This document shows, piece by piece, positions 53,347 through 64,000 of a stretch of DNA of 64,000 bases. The position numbers and the translations under genes were made by a program. Each line of letters begins with the position of its first letter. Position 1 is the first letter of the stretch. Below the pieces are notes generated by a model. The model worked only from the letters and a program-made list of their open reading frames with translations, made no database searches and was not told where the DNA came from. The stretch comes from Chimonanthus salicifolius (lineage: Eukaryota; Streptophyta; Magnoliopsida; Laurales; Calycanthaceae), in assembly GCA_013350335.1 (NCBI GenBank), contig CM023539.1:17200223-17264222 (forward strand), written 5' to 3'.

Positions 53347-56300
53347 TGTAGTGGCCCGGAAATTTTAAATTAATATAAATGTGGATATTATTTATTTTAA
53401 TGATGAAAATTGGAAAATTGGTGGAATAAATGGTAAATGGGCCAAAATTTGGACAAAGACCCAAGTATGGCCCAATGGGCTATGGAGTTGATTTAAATTC
53501 ATTTAAAGGGGCAATGGGGGTTAAATGGGTCAAGAATGGTCAAATTGGGTCACATATCCATTTGGGACCCAATGGGTCAAGGTAATTAAGCTCTAAGGTA
53601 AATGGGTAAAATGAAAATGTAATTGGGCCATGGGCCCAATGATGATCCAATTGGTTGGAGTGGGCTTAATGAAATTTAAATCACCTAAGTTAGTTTGGAT
53701 TAAGTCAAGGTGATGTGGCCAAGTGGGACCCACCTCCACCTCACCAAGTGACGTGGCGTGTGGACCCAAGGTTTGGTGGGGCCGGCCACCATGGTGGAAT
53801 TAGTCAACTATGGGTGGAAGTATGAAGGTAATTTAAAGAGGTGAAATTAGGTTAAGTGGAAATAAATTAACCTAAATTAATAATTTAATTAATCAAGTGA
53901 TTAAGTTAAGCAAATGGGGTTAAATTGGTCAAATGGGAGACCAAGTTACCCCACCTCAAATATAAAACACGTTGGGCTTGGTGGTGGTTTTGATAACCAC
54001 CACCATAAAGCAATTTAAATATCTTTAGAATATCTTAAGGTTGGTAGAATAATTAATGCAAAGTGTAAGTTAGGTCACAAATGGGGATAAGCCTTGATTC
54101 TTTTCTCATTTCTTATCCTCTCTTCGTTGTTACTCTCTCCATTTTTTCATTCTCCATTGCCGTCCCATGCTCCAAGTGAAGGAGAGAAAGAGAGCTAAGG
54201 AGAAGATAAGAGAAGGAGAGAAGAAAAAAAAGTGGAAATTTAAGTAAAATCACTCTAAGATCAATGTTATCATCTCCCCTCTCATCATCTTTCCCTCTCC
54301 ATCTCTCAATACAAACCCTAACTTGGCCGATCCTAAGGTTGGGGGTTGCCACCATTGATCAAGAATCTTGACTTACCAAAGATCAAGAGGAAGGAGAGAG
54401 GAGGCTAAGGAAACCGCCGGGAGTGACAGAAGTCGGAGGAGACGACGGATTGTGAGTATTTCTTAAACAAGAAATTTTGGATTTTTTAGGGTTTAAGATT
54501 TGGGATTTATTTTTGTAAACATTAATGGTGGTTAAGTAGTTTTATGCCATGGATTTTAAATCCATCAAATGAAAGGGTGGAAGGTGGAGGAAACCCTAAA
54601 TGGGTAAATTAGGGTTAGGGTAAGAAAAGAAATAAATGGATTATGTGCATTTTGTAATTTATTAAATTAAGCATGGAATTGGGTAATTGGAAGAAAATCA
54701 TGGGCCATAGGGTTAGGCCATGTAGCATGGCCGAACCCCATGGTGGGTGATTAGGGGTCTTGATGTAATTGGTTAGGGTTTAAAGAATGGAAGACAATGA
54801 GGGTTTTTAGCTAATGAAAATTAGGGTTATAAATGAATGAATGTGGGTAGGTTTAAAAATGGTTTTATGATAAAAATGCAAAGGTGTTTTATGGCTTTGA
54901 AATGCATGGATGGAATGAATCTTGAACCATGGGTTCCGCCATGGTATATGGCCGAACCCTATGGTGATGAAATGGTGATCAAATGATGGGTTTAAACGAT
55001 AGAAAAGATGGATTTAATATTTTGGTGAATGTAGGTATTTTGGAGCAATGAATGATGGATCATGAGCCATGGGTTCGGCCATGGTGTATGGCCGAACCCT
55101 ATGGTGATCTAATGATGGAATGAAGGGTTGTGAATAATGGAAAATAATTAGAAATGTTAGTAGTTTTGATGAACCCAAGAGATAAAACCAATGTGATCAA
55201 GTGAGTGATTTAGATGAATGGTGAAATCCCCATATTGAGGGACTTGTGATAAATTCAAACGTGAACAATGTACCCAAAGAAAAAAATAGGAAAAGGACAC
55301 CATGGGTTCGGCCATGGTGTATGGCCGAACCCATGGCCCATTTATGAGTCTTTTGATGGGTTAGGTTGGAGTATGAATGTGTTTAAATTGATTGGGATTT
55401 GGTTAAGTTAAGGACTTATCTTTAATGAGTTCATGTAATGGTTGATAGGTCACTAATAAATCTAAGTTATGGATCAATTTTGGACTTAATCATGTATGGA
55501 TAAATGAGTGATTAATCATGGAAAATGAGGTAGTGGCAAAACCGTAACTAATGGCCAAATTCAAGAATTCCATGGAGATTGATCATGGACTTAGGGGCTC
55601 TAATATAATAACCTTATAAGGGATTGATCAAGCCTAGGGTAGCCAATTTTTAAGAATTATGGGATTGGTTTTAATAGATGAAATGGGACCCACAAAACCT
55701 AAATAGTGATCGGTTTTTCATATGGACTTGGAAATGATTTATGGGCTTAGAAATGGTTAAAATTTGGACTGATTTGTGTATGTAATAAGGTATTGGATAT
55801 CATGAGCAGTACGCGTGTCGGTAGCCAAATTATCGGACGAAAACGAAACAAAGACGCGAGTCGGTATTCGGTAGGATTCTAACCCTTTTGTAAGCCATGG
55901 ATTGAGTGATGATTTCTTTGAATTATTTTAAAATTATATGGGTTGTTTTAAGATTGGTTTTGAATTATGTATTATGTAGGGGTTTGTACTTGATTTATTC
56001 TGGTAAGCATATGATTGGTTTAAAATGGGTTTTAAAGCTATGATGTGTTTATTGAGGCTTTACTTGATCTACTTTTGATAATCAAGTTATATGTTTGATT
56101 GATGGGATTTTTAAATGTCATGGTTGTTATTATATTCATTACATGGCATATGGCATCTATATCTCATGCATGGCATGGGAGGGATATGACAGGGGAAGGA
56201 TGAATTGAAACCGGAGTCCATGCTCCGTCGGGGCGACCGATAAACAACCATGGGGATATTCTGATGTGTTTGATTCATCAGGGAGGTTACTATGGGCTCT

Positions 56301-57146
56301 ATGATATGTTGATAAGGTTATTCAAACAAGAATGTTACTATGTGTTATTATACCTTGATGATGGTTCTTCCATCAAGGGGGATGCCTAGTGTGGATCACA
56401 TCTTGATGAGGTTTTTCCATCAAGAGGGCCATGGCACTATGATGGTATGGATTATATTTTGAACATTATGTATGGATGAAAAAGGGGCATTGTACAATGA
56501 TGATGAGATTAATGGGTGGATTCATGACATAAAACACCCATTGCATTACATTGTACTAAATGGCATGATTTTGATATAATATTTTCTATATGCTTTGTTA
56601 TCACTAATCTATGTGTTAGCCCTACTCGGAGTCCTACTGGGTGCATTGTCTAACGCCCTACTTCTACCCTAGCTGATGACGCAGCAGGTGGCGAAGTGGA
56701 AGGACGAGACGGGAGCCAAGCTAAGGAGCTTGGAAAGGCGTGCTAGATAGTTACTAATGTTTATTTTGGATAATGTAATTTGAAATAGTTTAGCTTGTCG
56801 GAAATGTAATATTTTAGACTTATTGCTATGTTTTGGATTTTGTGGTAGACATATGATGTTATGGTATTTTGGTAATTAAATGATGAAATCTTCCCTGCTA
56901 TCTAGAAAAGAAAATTTGGTAGGATAGTCTATAATGTCTTTCCGCATTTAATGTAACTTTCCGTGAGCTTTCTTCTATAGGTGAACTATTCTCTATGGAC
57001 TTCGTTCCACGCACCCGTAGGGTTGGCCAGTTAAGTGCCAGGCTTTAGAAGCTCGGACTTAACTCGCGTCATGATGTCCGCGCCCTTTGTCATTTAAAAA
57101 AAAAAAAATAGACTCTGATTTTTGGTGAAAAGGGGCGGGCGTTACA
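53347..57146 (+). repeat. Element D 3' LTR
   Basis: Complete, 3800 bp, TGTAGTGGCCCGG to GGGGCGGGCGTTACA. The first 656 bp (to 54002) are absent from the 5' LTR. GTGAGT at 54452, TTCGGCCAT hairpins near 54712, 54933, 55073 and 55306, cassette 56160-56550, U5 56970-57080 with a partly decayed stem (CTATAGGTG against CACCCGTAG). Confidence 0.94.
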
Positions 57147-57885
57147 TATCTAAACCACTTTGATTAACCCAAAACTCCCAAATGAACCTTGGTAGGGTTC
57201 GGCCATACTGTATGGCCGAAGCTTACCATCTTGGGTTTTGGCTCACATGTCCATTCCTATGATCTTTTCATCTTGGATCATTTCATCATAATTACCATCA
57301 TGCCATTTAGCTTATCGTTTGGTTTAATTTATCTTAAACAAAGTCCATCACCAAACCACTTTAATGGGGTGCACCACTTAGTTTTTGATCTTTTAAATCC
57401 TTCACTCATCCATACAAATTAATCACTACATCCATCAATCATCATTAGTGGGGTTCGGCCATACTACATGGCCGAACCTCACCAATCTGATTTTTGTTCC
57501 TCTTTCCATCATCCATGAAGGCTGATTATATACCTATATTAAGTCCATAGACAAACCTATCTTATTCTTAAATCAAAGCACATAATGATTACATAATTTC
57601 CATCCTACCCTTAATCCAGTTATCCATCAAAAACAGTCCATGGGGTTCGGCCATACACATGGCCTGAACCCTATAGTTCTCTTAACACAATACTTCCATC
57701 AATTATATACCTATGAGACTCCATACTTTAACCATGAAAACTACATCATTCATAATATAGATTTTATCTTTCAAACACCATAAAAAAAATCATCAAGTTT
57801 TCTCATGGGGTTCGGCCATCCAATGGGGCCAAACCCTATGGTCCATATTTTACCATTTTTAAATATCATAATCCTAGATCTAAAC
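57147..57885 (-). repeat. Second copy of part of LTR F
   Basis: Closely matches 44259-45053 in the same orientation (AACCCAAAACTCCCAAATGA, CTCACATGTCCATTCC, and hairpins near 57196, 57455 and 57645). It lacks one hairpin present in F (near 44468). It is interrupted at 57885 by element E. Confidence 0.88.
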
Positions 57886-60800
57886 TGTAACGCCCCGCCC
57901 TTTCTGAGAATTCAGAGTCTAATTTTTTTTTTTAAATAATAAAACATCGGAAGAGACCGGGCGGCGTCACGACGCTAGTTAAGTTCAGACTACTCAAGTC
58001 TGAACCTTAACTGGCCAGCCATGTGTACATGGACTAGACCATGATAATGAATCACACATGGAACTAACATCAACATGCGTAACAACCTAGATTAACTGCA
58101 AAATAGAAAGACTAGATAGCAAGTAACAGTCTCAAACATTAATTAACATAAATCAACCATCCAAAGTTATTAACCTAATCAAACCATAGCAAGTAATGAC
58201 TTATTACATGTCCAACAAAATATAGTCCGAATGACAATAATATAAAGAAGTCCAGTCCAACATTCAAGCGCTTAGGCTTGGCTCCCCTCCATGTCATCGA
58301 CCTTCTTTTTCCCTTTACTTGTACCTGCATTCTCCTCTGAGGATAGAATTAGGGCGTTAGATCAACGCGCCCAGTAGGTTCCCGATCAGGGCTACCACAT
58401 GATTAGCATATAAAACATGCATATATATCATAATACATGATCATCAAAAATAGGTAAAACAATGCTATGAAGTATGCACATGCAATGAGCCTCCCCCATC
58501 ATGTACATTCATAGCCATCGCTTGACGTGCCTTGCACCGACAAGGTAAATCACAATACACTTACATCTCTTCATCATTGACTTGGTTCATATCACGTATT
58601 AGTCCTCCTGGCGGGACTCTCATCGCCTAAGGAGACCAATGTGACTATGACCATCATGTTACTCCTCCTGGCGTGACTTGCACCGCCGAAAGAGGACGTA
58701 ACTCATAAATTGCAACACTGGAGAACCTCATTCATAATCCCATGTCTATGCATGAGATGCCAATGCCTGTATGCCATTTGTTACTGCATAATATATCATT
58801 TGAAACACATAAAATAAAACAAGAGTCTCATAAGAAAACTAGGGTAAAACTGTGGTTACAAGTAGGTAGGAAACCTATTGAAAATTCGCTTCGGTGTTTG
58901 TTCTTTTTCACTTGATTACGACTTGCACGCCGTTCACGTTCCGTTACCTTGTTATGTAACCATAAGTAAATCATAACATCATTTAAATGTCCATTCACAT
59001 ATAAGACCCAAAAACATCTTATGGGGTTCGGCCATACCCATGGTCGAACCTTACCCACTTTAGATTTGATCCCTCTTGTAAGTCCTTTGATCAATCCCTT
59101 CATTTGGCTTGTATTCACAGATTTGCCATTGGTCTAACCAATGTCTAATCTTGCTCATAATCAAAGTTCATCAAAGTAATCTTCCTTAGTGGGGTTCGGC
59201 CATACTACTTGGCCGAACCTCACCAATCCCATTTGTATCTCTTAATCCATTCTAATCACCTCGATCATCCAACCTTTAATCCACCAAACTTACGCCATGG
59301 GGTTCGGCCATACATTTGGCCGAACCCAATGGTTCCTTTATTCATTACCAAATGGTTCTCCATTAGGATATTTTAAACCTTTTAAATCAACATGGAACCA
59401 TTAACAATTACTACTCATACACTTAGCCTATTTAACCCATGCAATGGTCCATGGGGTCCGGCCCTATACATGGCCAAACCCAATGGTTCCCTTGGCTCAA
59501 TAATCTCCATGATTACTCTTGGTTTTAATATGCTATTTCAACCATGATCAATACATGGTTCAGCCATCCAAAGGCTGACCCAAATCAGTAACCATAACCC
59601 TAAGTAAACCAAATAAAAACCATAAAGCAACCCATGGGGTTCGGCCATTCACATGGCCGGACCTCATGGTTCTTTGGATACAATTCTTCTAATGATCTTT
59701 CATCATTTATCATGCATCTTAGCCATAAAAATAACAAACATATTTCTATTTAAAATCCCATAGAAACCCCATGATATTGCATGGTTTCTAACTCTCCAAA
59801 TTCATAACAATCATCAATCTCTTTCATGGGGTTCGGCCATTCAAGTTGGCCGCACCCTATGTCCATGAATTGGTCTTTCAAAGATGCTTTAGGCGCTATT
59901 TAAACATGCAATATCAGTATCATATTGCTGCCTTTATACATGTTAGAAACCATCTAATTAAATTTATCCAAAAACAGTCCATAAAAGTCCATGGTTTCCA
60001 TGTTTCACAGCATGAAAACCAACAATCTTTTACATGGGGTTCGGCCCTCCATGGTGGCCGAACCCAATGGTTATTCTTACTATTTTTAAACCTCCAACAA
60101 TCATGTAATAAACAGTATATTATTACCGAGTTTTACTAATCAAACATCATCCAATAACTAACCCAATTTCATAGGGTTCGGCCATGCTCATTGGCCGAAC
60201 ACCATGACCTTTGGTTTTGAAACATTTAACCATTTATCTTGGGTCTGAACCAAACATCCAAATCCATGTTTTAACCTTCTTAAAACATTCATTTTAAATC
60301 TAACACAAACATCTAATAACAGTCCCATCTTATATGGTTTTAATTTCCAAAAACCATCAAAATCAACCACTTGTTTCCATGGGGTTCGGCCATCCAAAGT
60401 GGCCGAACCCAATGGTCCATTTCCAATCCTTTTTAGACACCATCTCCCACGGTTTAAACCTATGACAAGTTCAGCCATACGTGACCAAATTATGTCATCC
60501 AAATTCATAACTTAACACTCATTTTTAAAACCAAAATCCATAAGAATTCTTACCAAATTTCTCAAGCTTCTTGTCTTGCCCTTTGATCCTTGCTTCCTAT
60601 CTTTCTTAGCCTCCCTTCCTTTGCTGATTATATGCTTGAACCAATGGTGAAATCACCAAGGTAAAACTCGGCCAAGAAAGTGTGTTCTTGAGTGAGGAAA
60701 AAGATGGGAATTCTAAGGCTTTTGCAATGTGAAAATCGGCCAAACATGGGGGTTCAATCCTTTTGTATTTCAGCCCCCAAAACCCCTCCACTCCCTCATC

Positions 60801-61459
60801 AATTCTTGCATAAAACGATGGGTCTTGGATGCTATCCAAGACACCCCTTGGCAGCTACCCATGCAGCCATTCAGCTTTCCATGCATCGCATCTCAAACCT
60901 ATCATTTGCATTTAACATTCATCATGGAAATCACCAAAACAAGTCCCCAACGTGTGGGACTTGTTTTGGTTGGTTTGAGACCAAACCACCTCTTCAAATT
61001 CCCACTTAGCTCACTGAGTTGCAGTCCCTTTAATTTCCATTTTGACTCACTTCAACTCAAGGTCATTTAGATTTCCATCTCAACTCACCCCACTCACATA
61101 CTTAATGCATTTCATTTAATGCACATGAGTTGACTCACCACTTGATTTAATTCCAACTCACTTCGGTCCCACTCAAACTGATTTAACTCATATTTTAGCT
61201 CCCTTGGGGGTCCACACGGTCAACCATAGTCAACTCGACCCGTTGGGTCCCCCTTTAGCTCCTTGACCCTTTTAGCCATTTTTGACCCAATTGATGTATA
61301 TTATCCATCCATCAAACTTAACATTCATAATATGCTCATATGATTTTAATTTGAGCAATGGGCCCCACTATTTCCTTACTTAACATCACAAAATAATTAA
61401 TTTAACACCTCAGGGGCATTTTGGTAATTATCCATTTCATTGAGAAATTGGGGTGTTAC
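57886..61459 (-). repeat. Element E 3' LTR
   Basis: Complete, 3574 bp; on the minus strand it runs TGTAACACCCC to GGGGCGTTACA. Reverse-order landmarks: U5 57960-58060, CTTAGGCTTGGCTCCCCTCC near 58271, GTTAGATCAACGCGCCC near 58356, cassette with CCTCCTGGCG...CGCC units 58500-58740, hairpin array 59020-60420, and a GTAAGAATTC-like site in reverse near 60550. No gene. Confidence 0.93.
59020..60420. repeat. TTCGGCCAT hairpin array in element E LTR
   Basis: About nine modules, near 59025, 59193, 59300, 59458, 59639, 59829, 60039, 60174 and 60385. Some loops are longer, and some arms carry single changes (GGTCCGGCC, GGCCGGACC). Confidence 0.83.
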
Positions 61460-61480
61460 AATATAACCCTCTTTTTAAAA
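61460..61480 (-). other. Element E polypurine tract
   Basis: The minus strand reads AAAAAGAGGGTTATAT before the LTR start, as in element A. Confidence 0.8.
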
Positions 61481-61519
61481 TTTTCGTCCCGAAAATCGAG
61501 TGAAGTAGGGTTCTCAAAT

Positions 61520-62170
61520 TAAATTACATAAATAATTAGGGGTGAGCTGTTCTCATCTCCGATTCAAGTTCTCATGTGGCCTCTTCATCACCATGTCGGT
61601 CCCATACCACTTTTACGAAACTGAATCGCTCTGTTTCGCAACACCCTTTGTTCGGTCTCCACTATCCTGACCGGCTTCTCGACGTATGTCACGTCGCTTT
61701 GTACTTCAATATCTTGAACATTCAAAACATGGGACGGATCCGGATTGTACTTCCTTAGCATTGACACATGAAACACATTATGTAGAGCTGCTAACTGCGA
61801 AGGAAGAGCTAACTAGTAAGCTACATCCCCCATCCTTCTTGTGATGGAAAATGGTCCCACATATCTTGGCGACAGCTTTCCTTTCTTGCCAAACCTCATG
61901 TGTCCTTTCCATGGCGAGACATTTAAAAATACCATGTCTCCATTTCAAATTCCAGAAACCATCTCCTTTTATCAGCATAACTCTTCTGCCGACTCTGTGC
62001 AGTCAACAAGTGTTGACGTATCAACTTAATTTGTGCAGTAGTCTATGCGACTAGTTCCGGTCCGATCAATGCAGGCTTTCGAGCCTCTGTCCAACACACT
62101 GGCGACCTACACAGGTCTACCATATAACGCCTCGTATGGAGCCATCTGAAGGCTTGCCTGATAGCTATTG
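61520..62170 (-). pseudogene. pol: Element E integrase C-terminal region and chromodomain (broken)
   Basis: VFHVSMLRKYNPDPSHVLNV, SDVTYVEKPVRIVETEQ and RNRAIQF are readable. One extra base after AIQF shifts the frame. TGA at 61572-61574 then replaces the Trp of the EEATW chromodomain signature. The upstream part (61780-62170), matching GDMVFLKVSPRK and LIGPELVAE of A, is split by stops and small deletions. Confidence 0.85.
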
Positions 62171-62896
62171 TTATACGAGAACTCCACCAGTGGTAAGGTC
62201 CTCCCATCCACCCTTGAAATCTAACATACATGCTCTCAGCATGTCTTCCAAGGTTGGTATCGTCCTTTCTGACTGTCCGTCAGTCTGTGGATGGAAAGCG
62301 GTGCTAATCAATAAATTTGTCCCCATGGCTGACTGCATGCTTTGCCATACTCTGCCGGTAAAATGGCCATCTCTGTCCGATACTATCGTTCGGGGAATGC
62401 CATGTAGCTGAATGATCTCTTTAATATACCGCCGACCCAACATCTCAGATGAATCCATCATCTTTATAAGAATGAAATGTGCGGACTTTGTCAGCCGGTC
62501 GACTACGACCCATATGGCGTCATTGCCCTTTGAAGACCTCGGCAACCCCGATACAAAGTCCATGGAAATGTGTTCCCATTTCCATTCTGGTACTGCTAAG
62601 GGTTTGAGTAACCCTGGTGGCTTTTGGTGTTCAGTCTTAACTTGCTGACAAGTTAGACAATGTGCCACGAATTCTGCCACATCCCTTTTTAGTCCATGCC
62701 ACCAATAATGTCTCTTTAGATCATGGTACATTTTGGTGCTGCCCGGATGGATAGAGAGCTTGGATTGATGTGCCTCAATCAGTAGCTCTTTCCTGTAACT
62801 CTTTTTCACATATATGTTCTTCCCCGGAATAAAAGACCTTGCCCCGGTCGTAATTCCCATTTCGGTATGTCTACGCCAGTGGACATTTTGGCCCAT
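62171..62896 (-). pseudogene. pol: Element E integrase zinc-binding and catalytic core
   Basis: 241 open codons. HHCC module (HQSKLSIHPGSTKMYHDLKR...CLTC), first catalytic Asp in MDFVSGLP, second in VSDRDGHF, Glu in TDGQSERT. All catalytic residues are present, unlike the interrupted cores of A and D. A 2-bp loss after GGWED moves the last residues out of frame and cuts off the C-terminal domain. The ATG used by the open frame is inside the tether, so it is not a real start. Confidence 0.88.
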
Positions 62897-63331
62897 ATTT
62901 CCTCCATTTCCGGGTCTGTCCTTTTGTTATTGTTCAATCTTGGTGACTGTATTGGATCGTATGATTAAATTATACATACTCCCATAGTTGTTGATATGAA
63001 GATTGAACTCTCGAATGGTGTGCAGCATCTCCCATTCTATTCTGATCAAGCATGCAACCGACGCATGAGATAGGCGGCTGAGAGCATCTGCCACCTTGTT
63101 CGCCTTGCCTGGATGGTATCGAAGCTCGAACTCATAATCTGCCAGATACTCCATCCATCTACGCTGCCTTGGATTGAGCTCCTTCTGATCAAATAAATAT
63201 TTTAAACTCTTATGATAAAAAAATACCTCAAATTTTTCGCCATAGAGGTAGTGTCTCTAACTCTTGAGGGCGAAAACCACTGCAGCTAATTCCAAATCGT
63301 GGGTGGGATAAAGACGTTCATGTATTTTTAA
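62897..63331 (-). pseudogene. pol: Element E RNase H (broken)
   Basis: [44 protein letters not shown] and [13 protein letters not shown] are recognisable. TAG at 63257-63259 replaces a Trp. The Asp of the DHKSL motif, a catalytic position, is Tyr. The frame stops again before the integrase tether. The domain starts just after the TAG at 63332-63334 that it shares with element A. Confidence 0.87.
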
Positions 63332-64000
63332 CTACCTTGAACCATACGCCACCACACAATTACTCTGACTGAGTGTACAACCCAGTTCCTCTCCCGAGGC
63401 ATCGCAATATACCTCGTAACACTTGCCACTTACCGGCAAAATTAAAATAGGGGTAGTGGTAAGTCTACTTTTCAGTTCCCCAAACCTCCGATTACACAGA
63501 TCTGTCCACTCATATTTGACTCCCTTCTGAGTGAGTCGAGTCAATGGAGATGCAATTTTTGAAAAATCCATAATAAATTTCCGATAATAACCCGCCAATC
63601 CTAAGAAACTGCGGATCTCGGTCACATTCTTGGGCGCTTTCCATTCACTTACTGCCGCAACTTTAGCTGGATCCACGGCTATACCGTTTTCTGTTATGAC
63701 ATGACCCAAGAAATTGACCTCGGATAACCAGAATTCACATTTACTGGCCTTAGCATATAGCTTATTCTGCCTCAAAGTATTCAAAACTATACGTAAGTGT
63801 TCTGCATGTTCTTCCTGACTCTTAGAATAGATCAGGATATCATCAATGAATACGATTACAAATTCATCCAAGTAGGGATGGAAGATTTTGTTCATCAAAT
63901 CCATAAACACTGTCAGCGCATTTGTGAGTCCAAATGGCATGACTACAAACTCGTATAGTCCATACCGCGTCCGGAAGGCCGTCTTTTCTATATCTTCCTC
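63332..64000 (-). pseudogene. pol: Element E reverse transcriptase, C-terminal half (runs off the window)
   Basis: Open from the window edge to TAG at 63332-63334. It contains [25 protein letters not shown], the catalytic FIDDILIYS box, [26 protein letters not shown] and the start of RNase H ([10 protein letters not shown]). This stretch has no frameshift where A lost a base. The fingers domain and everything upstream are outside the window. The closing TAG falls in YGSR-stop-LK, the same codon as in A. Confidence 0.9.

Larger units (their letters stand above)
45811..57146 (+). mobile_element. Element D: recent, non-autonomous Tekay-type gypsy element
   Basis: 5' LTR (45811-48958, first ~656 bp missing), primer-binding site 48961-48972, leader, broken Cys-rich ORF, gag (50384-51163), ~0.8 kb non-coding spacer in place of protease/RT/RNase H, broken integrase plus chromodomain (51951-53284), polypurine tract and complete 3' LTR (53347-57146). 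The LTRs differ only by scattered bases over the 3.1 kb they share, so it is the youngest element here. With no RT, it would need enzymes from a relative. The left target duplication is lost; the right flank reads TATCT. Confidence 0.92.
57886..64000 (-). mobile_element. Element E: Tekay-type gypsy element, right part off the window
   Basis: Minus strand: 3' LTR 57886-61459, polypurine tract, integrase, RNase H and RT to the window edge. It has the same family of LTR and pol as element A. Inserted into the F-like fragment; left flank TAAAC. Several stops make it inactive. Confidence 0.92.

Overview
The window is a block of nested LTR retrotransposons from a plant nuclear genome, almost certainly a flowering plant with a large, repeat-rich genome. 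The evidence is Ty3/gypsy integrases that end in a chromodomain of the Tekay (Del) chromovirus type, a primer-binding site matching plant initiator tRNA-Met (TGGTATCAGAGC), very long LTRs of about 3.2-4.3 kb, 5-bp target duplications, a Ty1/copia remnant, and no sign of bacterial gene organisation. I see no host gene, tRNA, rRNA or CRISPR. The species cannot be named from this sequence.

Layout. (1) 1-16267: element A, minus strand. Its 3' LTR is cut by the left window edge, and its decayed gag-pol lies at 243-4715. Its leader is split by a solo LTR (5073-8669, target duplication GGTCA) and its 5' LTR is split by a second solo LTR (10926-15182, GAATT). (2) 16287-25764: two truncated LTRs placed head to head (G minus, H plus). 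H is split by a third solo LTR (20796-24621, GGTCT). (3) 25765-27107 and 39191-40937: the two halves of an unrelated LTR, C, separated by element B. (4) 27108-39185: element B, plus strand, flanked by TAATA. Its 5' LTR holds a fourth solo LTR (28129-32126, AAAGA). Its internal region has collapsed to the last ~280 bp of pol plus an inverted LTR fragment. (5) 40938-43011: Ty1/copia gag-protease remnant, minus strand. (6) 43012-45810: truncated minus-strand LTR F. (7) 45811-57146: element D, plus strand, with nearly identical LTRs, a gag bearing three tandem zinc knuckles, no protease or RT, and a broken integrase. (8) 57147-57885: a second copy of part of F. (9) 57886-64000: element E, minus strand, running off the right edge.

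None of the elements can encode a full protein set. Element A has every pol domain, but they are broken by at least seven stops and several indels. The coding sequence follows Tekay order (gag, protease, RT, RNase H, integrase, chromodomain), with two departures: a separate Cys-rich ORF upstream of gag, and a gag that goes from its basic N-terminus to the zinc knuckle with no recognisable capsid region.

The most unusual content is in the LTRs. All families share one architecture: terminal inverted repeats (TGTAAYRYCC and its complement); a purine-rich leader ending in GTAAGT-like sequence; an array of dispersed TTCGGCCAT / ATGGCCGAA hairpins; a cassette of small hairpins whose sequences change while pairing is kept; and a U5 stem-loop pair with compensatory changes between families. 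Three LTR/LTR arrangements also form large inverted repeats that could yield double-stranded RNA.
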